A DNA stretch of 41,024 nt from Chloroflexaceae bacterium. Lineage in GTDB: Bacteria > Chloroflexota > Chloroflexia > Chloroflexales > Chloroflexaceae. Position numbers and translations under genes: made by a program. Positions 6,973 to 14,478 of the stretch are shown here, piece by piece. The stretch covers positions 1 to 41,024 of the forward strand of contig JAAUSY010000015.1 in assembly GCA_012032475.1 (NCBI GenBank). Reading direction: 5' to 3'. Each line of letters starts with the position of its first letter. Position 1 is the first letter of the stretch. A model generated the notes under the pieces. That model was not told where the DNA came from, made no database searches, and was given only the letters and a program-made list of their open reading frames with translations.

Positions 6973-9834
6973 TCATTCCCTACGCCCCCCCACCTTGCTC
7001 ACCGCAACGCGGGTCTGAAGCCCCGTCTGGACCATCGAGAGCGGCGCACCCGGCAGGTTGGATGGGATGAGCACACACCCCGCTGGCACCTCATCGCTCA
7101 CTCGCGCCGCCAGTTCAAGCACCCCGGCCACCGACGCTACCCGCACGCGGTCGCCCGCCTGCACCCCCAGGCTCCGGGCATCCGACGGATTGATAGCGAC
7201 GTAGGGCGCAGGAACATGTGCGAGAAGCTGCGAATCCCGCAAGAACGGGTCACCATCGTAGAGCAACCGTTGGGTCACGACCAGGAAGGGATAGCGCGTA
7301 TCGCCACCCGAAGCCGATGTCGTCTCCACCTCCCGCGGCTTGAGCGAAAACCCGGCCCCCGATAGTTCAGCAGGTGCGGGATACTGGATACCCACTCCTT
7401 CGGAGTTCCGGTAGCAAGTGCCGCCATAGTAAAAGGACTCGTTGGGTTGGCGGCCCCACCCCCCCCGGCTCGCAGCATTGGCAAGCCGGGTATAGGCGAT
7501 TCCCTGGTAGCCCGGCACGCGCTCGGCAATCTCGCTGGCAACCTCGCTGGCTGTCAGATAACCCCAGGACGGACCGGGGGATTCCGTGGCGGTTTCGGCT
7601 CCGCCGGGCGCTTCGCGTTTCTTTCCTTTGAGCTTCTTGCGCGGCTCTTTCGCTGTTCCCTGTTCCTCATCAGTGCCTTTCAACAGTGCCAGCACCGCTT
7701 CGGCAATCCCCTGGACCATCGCCCAGTCCGGTCGGCAGTCCCCCGGCGCCGGACGCGCCGGACGCACCCGCTGAACCCGCCGCTCCGCGTTGGTATAGGT
7801 GCCCTCGCGCTCGGCAAATGCCGCCGCGGGCAGCACCACGTCGGCCATCTGGGCCGTCGGCGTCAGAAACATATCCTGCACCACCAGGAAGTCCACCTTC
7901 TCCAGGGCGGTTCGGGTGGCCGGATAGGCGGAAGCCGGGTCTATCCCCATCAGGTACATTCCGCGAATACGGCCCTCGACCACGCCGTTCCACATCTCGC
8001 GGGCGCTCAACCCGCGCTGCACTGCGCCTTCAGCCGCCTTTCTCCCTCCTGCTCCCTCCCGCTCCTTTGCCGCAGACGCAAGCGGAGCATAGCCGGGGCC
8101 GCGGTCCGGGCGGACGCCCATATCGAGCACGCCCCGCGAGTTGCCCCAGGGAAGCAGCGCCAGCAGGCCGTTGTTGGCCTTCCCAGTTTTGCCTGCTATC
8201 AGGGCCAGGCTCCCCAGGTCTTGCGAGAGCGCTGTTCCTTCGGCCATTGCCTCCGCCCCATAGATGATGACCGCGTTTTCAGCCTGGAGAAACGTATGAG
8301 CCGCTGCGCGGATATCGTCCTCGCTCACCCCGGTGGCGCTGACCACCGAAGCCATCGGATGGTTCAAGGCGGCCCGCAACTCGGCAAGGCCGGTGGTCTT
8401 CTGGCTCAGGTGTTTCGTCCCGGCTTCTTCCAGCACCACCCGAAGCAGACCACGAACGAGCTGGGTAGCCGTACCAGGCCGGTAGCGCAGACTGAGCGTT
8501 GCCGAATGGTCGAGCTTCGTGGGGCGCACGTTCGCCACCACCAGTTCGCCGCCGTGCTTCACCATCTGGTGCAGGTGCAACAGATAGACCGGCGCTTCTT
8601 CTTCCGGGTTGGCTCCAATCACCAGCACCGTGGTGCCCTTGCCCAGAGTGACCAGGCTCGTACCGCTCCCGACCCCTAGCATCACCCCGATATCATCGTC
8701 GGGCAGGTCTCCGGGCGTTCCGATGCGGTGGTCCAGATTGTTGCTGCCAAACACCTCCCGGAACAATCGCTGGAACAGGTACAGGTCCTCGTTGGATAAC
8801 CGCTCACCGGCAATTCCCGCCAGCGCCGTTCCGCCGTGCTTGCGCTGAATGGCAACAAACCGCTCGGCTATCGTCTCAAATGCCTGCTCCCACGACACCT
8901 GAACCAACTGGTCGCCGCGCCGCATGAGCGGGGTCGTCAGACGCTCGCTGCTTTCCACAAAGTGCTGCCCAAAGCGGCCTTTGTCGCATATCCAGATATC
9001 GTTCACCGCCAGGTTCTCCCGCGGCATCACCCGCATCACCTCGCGGTGGCGCATGTCCAGGTTCACGTTGCACCCGACCGGGCAGTGGATGCAGAGCGAC
9101 GGCACCGAGCGCAGTTCCCACACCCTGGAGCGGAAGCGAAAGTCAGTCGTAGTCAGGGCCCCCACTGGGCAGATATCGGTCGTATTGCCGCTGAACTTGC
9201 TGTCGAACGGCGGGTCACTCTTGCTGATGATATGCCAGTCACGCCCGCGCAGGTCAAACCCAAGCACCGGGTCGTCGGCAAGCTCATCCTGAAAGCGCAC
9301 ACAGCGCCCACACAGGATGCACCGCTCGCGGTCGAGCAGAATCAGATCGCCAAGCGGGACGGGCTTCTCAAAGTGCATCTTGTTGTGATATTCGAACCGG
9401 CTGGTGCCCGGCCCCCACCCCATCGTCAAATTCTGGAGCGGACACTCGCCGCCCTTGTCGCACACCGGGCAGTCCAACGGGTGCGACGTGAGCAGGAACT
9501 CCAGTATCCCCCGCTGCGCTCGTTTGACCTCATCGGTGCTGGTCATAACGACCATCCCCGGACTCACCAGCGTGGTGCAGGCGGTCTGGAGCCGGGGAAA
9601 CATCGAGATGACCGGTCGGTTGTTTTCCAGCAAACACTGCCCGGTGTCCCGGTCTATGCGGGGGATACCCACCGCCACCATGCACATGCGGCACATCCCA
9701 ACCGACCGCAAGCGGGGGTGGTAGCAAAAGACCGGAATCTCAATGCCCACCGTCCGGGCGGCATCAACCACATTGGTGCCCTCTGGCACTGTCAACTTGA
9801 CCCCATCAATGATTAGTGTAATATCCTCAGCCAT
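6973..9834 (-). CDS. nuoG: NADH-quinone oxidoreductase subunit G
   Basis: This is the iron-sulfur and molybdopterin-fold subunit of the complex I peripheral arm, 953 aa. All expected cluster ligands are visible (numbering from MAEDIT): [2Fe-2S] C37/C48/C51/C86; His-ligated [4Fe-4S] H118/C122/C125/C131; [4Fe-4S] C172/C175/C178 with C222; and an N7-type set C248/C251/C255/C283. The rest is a degenerate molybdopterin oxidoreductase fold ending in a dinucleotide-binding-like domain near the C-terminus. A Lys/Arg-rich insert (around residues 740-760) is probably a surface loop. The ATG at 9834 overlaps the nuoF stop by eight bases; a Met eleven codons upstream is possible but not family-like. Confidence 0.95.
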   Translation of the reverse strand: MAEDITLIIDGVKLTVPEGTNVVDAARTVGIEIPVFCYHPRLRSVGMCRMCMVAVGIPRIDRDTGQCLLENNRPVISMFPRLQTACTTLVSPGMVVMTSTDEVKRAQRGILEFLLTSHPLDCPVCDKGGECPLQNLTMGWGPGTSRFEYHNKMHFEKPVPLGDLILLDRERCILCGRCVRFQDELADDPVLGFDLRGRDWHIISKSDPPFDSKFSGNTTDICPVGALTTTDFRFRSRVWELRSVPSLCIHCPVGCNVNLDMRHREVMRVMPRENLAVNDIWICDKGRFGQHFVESSERLTTPLMRRGDQLVQVSWEQAFETIAERFVAIQRKHGGTALAGIAGERLSNEDLYLFQRLFREVFGSNNLDHRIGTPGDLPDDDIGVMLGVGSGTSLVTLGKGTTVLVIGANPEEEAPVYLLHLHQMVKHGGELVVANVRPTKLDHSATLSLRYRPGTATQLVRGLLRVVLEEAGTKHLSQKTTGLAELRAALNHPMASVVSATGVSEDDIRAAAHTFLQAENAVIIYGAEAMAEGTALSQDLGSLALIAGKTGKANNGLLALLPWGNSRGVLDMGVRPDRGPGYAPLASAAKEREGAGGRKAAEGAVQRGLSAREMWNGVVEGRIRGMYLMGIDPASAYPATRTALEKVDFLVVQDMFLTPTAQMADVVLPAAAFAEREGTYTNAERRVQRVRPARPAPGDCRPDWAMVQGIAEAVLALLKGTDEEQGTAKEPRKKLKGKKREAPGGAETATESPGPSWGYLTASEVASEIAERVPGYQGIAYTRLANAASRGGWGRQPNESFYYGGTCYRNSEGVGIQYPAPAELSGAGFSLKPREVETTSASGGDTRYPFLVVTQRLLYDGDPFLRDSQLLAHVPAPYVAINPSDARSLGVQAGDRVRVASVAGVLELAARVSDEVPAGCVLIPSNLPGAPLSMVQTGLQTRVAVSKVGGRRE

Positions 9835-11106
9835 ACCGTTTATCTTTCTCATGCACCAGGGCTTCAAACTCTTCCGGGAACAGGTTCAAGGCGCTCTTGA
9901 TTGGCATCACGGCACTTTCACCAAGCAGACAAAAGCAGTTGCCCGCCATCTGCTGATAGATGGCGTGGAGCGTTTCGATATCGCCCGCACGAGCGTCCCC
10001 TTCTTCGACCATGCGGTGGAGCACCTTAACCAGCCAGTAGGTCCCCTCGCGGCAGGGAGTGCATTTGCCACAGCTCTCGTGCTTGAAAAATTCATCCATC
10101 TTGTAGGCAAGGTGGGGCGCACTCACGGTGTCGTTGAGCACCATCACTGCGCCGGAGCCAAGCATCGTCCCGGCGGCGGCCAGCGACTCGTAGTCCAGGC
10201 GGATATCCAGGTGCTCGGCGGTGAGCCAGGGAGCCGAAGCCCCACCGGGCACGATAATCTTAACCGGGCGGTCGTCACGCATGCCCCCGCCATATTCGGG
10301 GTCGTAGATGAGTTCGCGCAGGGCACCCCGAAGGGCAGTTCGTAGTTGCCGGGCCGGTTCACCTGCCCGCACAGCGAGAAGACCTTGGTACCGGCGCTCT
10401 TTTCCGTGCCATAGCTCCGATACCAGTCGGCTCCGTTCTTGACGATGAGCGGCACGTTTGCCAGCGTCTCGACGTTGTTAATAATCGTGGGTTGCTGATA
10501 CAGCCCGGCCACCGCCGGGAAGGGGGGGCGGAGCCGCGGTTGCCCGATCTTCCCCTCCAGCGAGTCCATCAGGGCGGTTTCCTCGCCGCAGATATAGGCT
10601 CCCGCTCCGCGATGCACGTACAGGTCAATATCAACGCCGGTGCCCAGGATATTCTTGCCCAGGAACCCCGCGGCATACGCCTGGGCAATGGCATATTCCA
10701 GCGTTCGGGCCGCTGCCGCAAACTCGCCGCGCATGTAGATATAGGCGGTGGTGCTCTCGGTGGCATAGGCCGACAGCGCCACCCCTTCAATCAACTGGTG
10801 CGGGTTTTCGTCTATCACCTCGTGGTTGTTGAAGGTGGCTGGCTCGCTCTCATCGCAGTTGCAGAGGAGGTAGCGCGGGTAGACCCCCCTGGGCAGGAAG
10901 CTCCACTTGACCCCGGTGGGGAAGCCGGCGCCCCCGCGTCCACGCAACCCCGATTCCCGCACAATCTGCACAATCTCCGCCGGTGTTTTTTCCTTCAGCG
11001 CCATGCGGAAGGGTTCGTACCCCCCGTGCTTCCGGTAGACCTCGAAATCTGCGATGTCCGGGATGTCCCGGTGCCGCATGATGATATGTTCCGTTAATCG
11101 TGGCAT
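9827..11106 (-). CDS. nuoF: NADH-quinone oxidoreductase subunit F, reading frame broken by a one-base deletion
   Basis: NuoF binds NADH and FMN and carries cluster N3. The first frame (from the ATG at 11106) has the flavin loop [15 protein letters not shown] and the nucleotide-binding region [15 protein letters not shown], and runs on to [10 protein letters not shown]. There the NuoF similarity jumps to another frame ([12 protein letters not shown] onward), which contains the N3 motif [14 protein letters not shown] and the fourth Cys near [10 protein letters not shown]. The break lies at a run of three C on the coding strand (10321-10323). One extra C would restore '...FGVPLRELIYD' and a normal protein of about 425 aa. 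Because the gene is otherwise intact and lies in a full operon, an assembly error is more likely than a pseudogene. The start has only a weak Shine-Dalgarno. Confidence 0.93.
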
Positions 11107-11239
11107 ATGGTGATACCCGCTGCTAGTGATTACGTCTCTTCAACCGGTTCCATCGGTTCCATGTTCAATACGAATACGACGGACCGTGCTCTGTCGCTTT
11201 CCCACCCTCTCGCCCATTCCAAAACCAGCTTTTTTCGCG

Positions 11240-12055
11240 TTACCTTGGAGATTCCAGGTCCAGAACGAGTTCCGTCTCCACCCCATTGCCCGCAGCCTCG
11301 TGCTCCAACCGCCGCCGCGCCAGTTCGCAATACCCACTGTCTATTTCGATGCCGATACCTCGCCGGTTGTTACGAGCCGCCGCGACCAGCGTGCTCCCGC
11401 TCCCCAGAAACGGGTCCAGCACGGTATCGCCCACGAAACTGAACAGCTTGATACAGCGCGTGGGAAGCTCCACGGGGAAGGGGGCCGGGTGCCCGATGCG
11501 CTTCTTGCTCTCGCCCGAAAAGCTCCACACCCCGTTGGTCCAATCGAGAAACTCTTGCCGCTGGATATCCGATTGCCGGCTGCCGCTGGTCTTCTTCCAG
11601 TGCTTCTTATACAGCACCACAATCAATTCGACCGGCGCAATCACATAGGGCGCGGAGGCACTCATCCACGACCCCCACGCCGTCCGCCGCGAGATGTTGC
11701 TCTCGTTCCAGACAATCGTCGCGTGATACTGGTAGCCAACGTGCCTCGCTATCGTTGTCAGGTCGGCCCCAACGCTCTGTTGCCCACCCTTGTTCTTGTC
11801 AAGTGGAATATTGAGACACAGCCGGCCATCATCCTTGAGAAAAGCCAGGCACCGCCGCAGCCACGCTTCGCTAAACTCCAGGTAAGCCGCGTAGCTCAGT
11901 TCGTCGTGGTGAGACGCGTATGGGATGTCAACGTTGTAGGGAGGGGAGGTAACAATGAGGTCTATCGTAGTATCCGGAATGGCCCGTGTGGTCAGGACAT
12001 CCTCATTGATAATCGTAAGCGTGCTGGTTTCAAAGAAAACGGCGTTGGTTCTCAC
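11240..12055 (-). CDS. Second beta-type site-specific DNA methyltransferase
   Basis: This 271-aa SAM-dependent DNA amino-methyltransferase has motif IV TSPPYN at residues 36-41 and motif I LDPFLGSGSTL near 213-223. A segment GHPAPFPVELPTRCIKLF just before motif I fits motif X, giving the beta order. It has the same architecture as the methyltransferase at 3199-4110 but is clearly divergent, so it is not a recent duplicate. The start is a GTG at 12055. It lies 133 bp upstream of nuoF on the same strand, and I see no convincing promoter in that gap, so nuoF may be read from its promoter. No restriction enzyme or specificity subunit is adjacent. Confidence 0.88.
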   Translation of the reverse strand: MRTNAVFFETSTLTIINEDVLTTRAIPDTTIDLIVTSPPYNVDIPYASHHDELSYAAYLEFSEAWLRRCLAFLKDDGRLCLNIPLDKNKGGQQSVGADLTTIARHVGYQYHATIVWNESNISRRTAWGSWMSASAPYVIAPVELIVVLYKKHWKKTSGSRQSDIQRQEFLDWTNGVWSFSGESKKRIGHPAPFPVELPTRCIKLFSFVGDTVLDPFLGSGSTLVAAARNNRRGIGIEIDSGYCELARRRLEHEAAGNGVETELVLDLESPR

Positions 12056-12136
12056 CCCTCTGTGCCCCGGTTTCTTTACGAACTATCCGTCCCGGCTCCA
12101 GACCTTGCCGGTCATCTTCTCGAAAAGTGCGGTGCT

Positions 12137-12169
12137 ATTGTACCACAACTCATACCGATACGCTATCGG
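12137..12169 (-). promoter_or_regulatory. Extended -10 promoter and overlapping palindrome upstream of the DNA methyltransferase
   Basis: On the minus strand TACAAT (12142-12137) is preceded by TGG, an extended -10. A 6+3+6 perfect inverted repeat, CCGATA-CGC-TATCGG, at 12155-12169 covers the position where a -35 would lie, as an operator would. The -35 itself is poor. The predicted leader to the GTG at 12055 is about 75 nt. This is inference from motif match only. Confidence 0.5.
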
Positions 12170-12245
12170 AAGCATACCAGGAAAATGGGTGTTGCTCGGC
12201 GGTGCAGGGGAGGGGTGCCAGGACACTGCCCGCATCGAAAAGAGG

Positions 12246-12251
12246 TATAAT
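12246..12251 (+). promoter_or_regulatory. Perfect -10 (TATAAT) for the methyltransferase at 12365
   Basis: TATAAT lies 114 bp upstream of the start at 12365. No good -35 is present at 17 bp, and TGn is absent. The predicted start site (about 12258) falls two to three bases before a strong stem-loop. Together with the minus-strand promoter at 12137-12142 it occupies the 309-bp gap between divergent genes. Confidence 0.5.
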
Positions 12252-12260
12252 AGCGGTGAA

Positions 12261-12302
12261 CAGGCCAGTCAGGCTGAGCAACGACAAAGCCTGACTGGCC
12301 TG
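12261..12302 (+). repeat. Perfect 15-bp inverted repeat (leader hairpin)
   Basis: CAGGCCAGTCAGGCT (12261-12275) and its exact reverse complement (12288-12302) are separated by 12 nt. In RNA this is a 15-bp stem at the very 5' end of the predicted transcript for the SAM methyltransferase. There is no U-tract after it, so it is not a standard terminator. It could be an mRNA-stabilising hairpin or a DNA operator. Confidence 0.8.
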
Positions 12303-12364
12303 GACCTGAAAGACAGACCCGGATGTCTCCTGTCCCACCCTGAAGGGAGAAGGTCATTACCCAT

Positions 12365-13393
12365 ATGAAACTCAGCGATATCATCACATTTGCCAGGACG
12401 CACAATCTCTTGAGCCTGAACCGCATCACCAGCGATATGCAGGTTGCCATACGGATGCACTTTTTGTATGCTGCTATCGAAAGCGGCTTGCTTGAGGCGC
12501 TCAGGACCCCCAGGTCGCGGGAGGAACTGATTCACCAGTTGGAGGTCCAACGTCCCGAAATTCTCGACGCGTTGCTCGATGTCGGGTGTGCGCTCAAAGA
12601 ACTTGCTTGCCAGCATAGTCACTACCGCATCATCGGGAAGCGGTCGCTCTCCCTGGTGGGGCGCGATGGCGACATCCTTGCTGCTATCGTTCAGGCCAGC
12701 ACAACCTATTACTGCTCGGTCTATCAGCACGCCCCCGAACGTCTGCGTGGTGCGCCTTCCGGGCCGTACCTTGAGGAAATCGGGGATATTGTCGCACGGA
12801 TTGGCAAAATTACCGAGCCATTTGTCCAGGGATTTGTTCGGGATACCGTGGCGGGCAAGGGAAAACTGTGGTTGCTCGATGTTGGCTGCGGGTCCGGCAT
12901 CTACCTGCGAACCGCACGAACTGCAAACCCCCACGTTTCTGGTATCGGCATAGATATGGATGCCACGGTGGTGCAGCAGGCCAGAGACAATCTTGCTCAA
13001 TGGGGTCTCAGCGAACATTTCACCATCATTGCGGGAGATATTCGGCATCCTCCACCCGACCTTCAAAGGCCATTCGATGTTATCAACCTCTCCAACATCA
13101 TCTACTACTTCTCCCCAGAAGAACGGACCTCCCTGTTTCATACCCTGCGGGAGATGCTTGGGTCCGGTGGGGTGCTGGCAATGGTATCAAATGTGCAGAG
13201 CCGGGGGACTGATGTCGTCTCGGCCAACCTGAACATGGCAACCAGTTCGATGATAGGGTGTACGCCGCTTCCCGACCTGGATAGTTTGCAGCAGCAGATA
13301 CAGGCGTGCGGCTTTTCGGAGGTTCGGGCAACGCGACTGGTCCCAGGCAGCGCTTTCTACGGCATTACCGCGCAACGACCGTCAACCTCATAG
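12365..13393 (+). CDS. Class I SAM-dependent methyltransferase (O-methyltransferase-like)
   Basis: This 342-aa protein has an N-terminal helical, winged-helix-like region (residues about 25-110) resembling the dimerisation domain of small-molecule O-methyltransferases. A Rossmann methyltransferase domain follows, with motif I LLDVGCGSG at about 170-178, an acidic 'GIDMD' at the end of strand 2, and a post-motif 'FDVINLSNIIYYF'. The substrate cannot be told from sequence. GGGAGAAGG lies about 12 bases before the ATG, a little far. It is a single-gene unit on the plus strand, ending 45 bp before the convergent glycosidase gene. No terminator is evident between them. Confidence 0.82.
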   Translation: MKLSDIITFARTHNLLSLNRITSDMQVAIRMHFLYAAIESGLLEALRTPRSREELIHQLEVQRPEILDALLDVGCALKELACQHSHYRIIGKRSLSLVGRDGDILAAIVQASTTYYCSVYQHAPERLRGAPSGPYLEEIGDIVARIGKITEPFVQGFVRDTVAGKGKLWLLDVGCGSGIYLRTARTANPHVSGIGIDMDATVVQQARDNLAQWGLSEHFTIIAGDIRHPPPDLQRPFDVINLSNIIYYFSPEERTSLFHTLREMLGSGGVLAMVSNVQSRGTDVVSANLNMATSSMIGCTPLPDLDSLQQQIQACGFSEVRATRLVPGSAFYGITAQRPSTS

Positions 13394-13438
13394 AGAAGAG
13401 AGGCGGTTCCGTGCTCATTAGACATAAACTCTAGAAAG

Positions 13439-14449
13439 TCATTCCCGAACAATCATCGGCAAAAAGACTTTCTGAGCAACCTCCTGCGGCGCAAGGGGAC
13501 GAGGAGGCGTGCAGGAGGTATCCCAGGAAACAGGAGCAAAGCCAATGCGCTGACCATCGCCAATCACATATGAAGCCAGCCACGTCACCCCTGTGAACAA
13601 GAAATCATAGGCCCACCCGGTCTCCTCTTCAGTGGGTGGCGGCTGCCATGGCCCAAAGGGAGAAGGCCCCCACTGCCACCGTTCTCCGATATGGGCAGCG
13701 TTGTAGAAGAGATAGAAAAACCCGTGCGCCTCCACGACGAACGGTGATTCGGGCATGATATCGTGGGGGGTACGCAGCACCGCCCCCAGGTCTTGCCATG
13801 GGCCATCCAGCGTTTCGGCCATCGCAACTCCGACGATACCCCCATCAACATCCCGACCCGTATAATACAGGTAATATCTGCCCTGGTAGGACAGGACCAT
13901 CGGGTCGCGGGCATCCGACCAGCTTTCAGTCCCGGCATAGATCATGCCATCGTGGTGGGGGCGAAACACCACCCCCCGCCGGACCCAGTTCTGGGGGTCG
14001 CCGGGGTCCGTGCTGGTCGCCAGCATAATGCTCTGAGAAAGATGGCGGTTGACGCCAGTGTAAAACAGATACGTGGTCTCGCTCTCCTGCACCACATACG
14101 GGGCCCAGAGCGCGGCCTCATCGGCCTCACCCGTATCTCCCAAAGATAACACGACCCCCAGATATTCCCAGGTGCAGAAATCTTCCGTCCGGGCACCGGC
14201 CAGCATCTTGCTGTCGCGCTCGTCCGATTCGTTCTGCCCACCCTGCCCACCCGGCTTCGTCGTCTCGACCATCGTCACCAGGTAGAAAGCATCCTGATAG
14301 GCAAACAGGGTGTGGTCCTTCACGCGGGTGTCCGGGTCCGGGGGAGACCAGGGGTCGTAGCAGGGGAGCAGCGCATAGGGATCTTGCTGCCACGCTACCC
14401 TCGGCATGAGCACCACCAGGAGCACCAGCACCAGGAAGCCGCCCGCCAT
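13439..14449 (-). CDS. Secreted five-bladed beta-propeller glycosidase-like protein (GH43/GH32 type)
   Basis: This is a likely exported protein of 336 aa. After a hydrophobic N-terminal segment (FLVLVLLVVLM) it shows the hallmarks of the GH43/GH32/GH130 propeller superfamily: an early Asp in RVKDHTLFAYQDAFYLV, a central SDARDPMVL block, and an ESPFVVEAHGFFYLFYN block, which would supply the three catalytic carboxylates. The substrate cannot be predicted; the neighbouring rhamnosidase suggests a role in polysaccharide turnover. The C-terminus VFLPMIVRE resembles the short aliphatic tail seen on many exported Chloroflexota proteins. I chose the ATG at 14449 because GAGGG lies six bases upstream. 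The frame is open to a GTG at 14527 that would add an Arg-rich stretch and overlap the rhamnosidase gene. Confidence 0.75.
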   Translation of the reverse strand: MAGGFLVLVLLVVLMPRVAWQQDPYALLPCYDPWSPPDPDTRVKDHTLFAYQDAFYLVTMVETTKPGGQGGQNESDERDSKMLAGARTEDFCTWEYLGVVLSLGDTGEADEAALWAPYVVQESETTYLFYTGVNRHLSQSIMLATSTDPGDPQNWVRRGVVFRPHHDGMIYAGTESWSDARDPMVLSYQGRYYLYYTGRDVDGGIVGVAMAETLDGPWQDLGAVLRTPHDIMPESPFVVEAHGFFYLFYNAAHIGERWQWGPSPFGPWQPPPTEEETGWAYDFLFTGVTWLASYVIGDGQRIGFAPVSWDTSCTPPRPLAPQEVAQKVFLPMIVRE

Positions 14450-14478
14450 CGTGAACCCTCGCAGCCTGCGGGAACGCG

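Noticed and set aside
8836-9816. 326-codon plus-strand frame opposite nuoG
   Set aside because: Lies wholly across the conserved iron-sulfur region of nuoG; shadow caused by high GC.
9827-10372. Separate small CDS for the NuoF C-terminal part
   Set aside because: It lacks a start or ribosome-binding site and continues NuoF exactly where the first frame leaves off.
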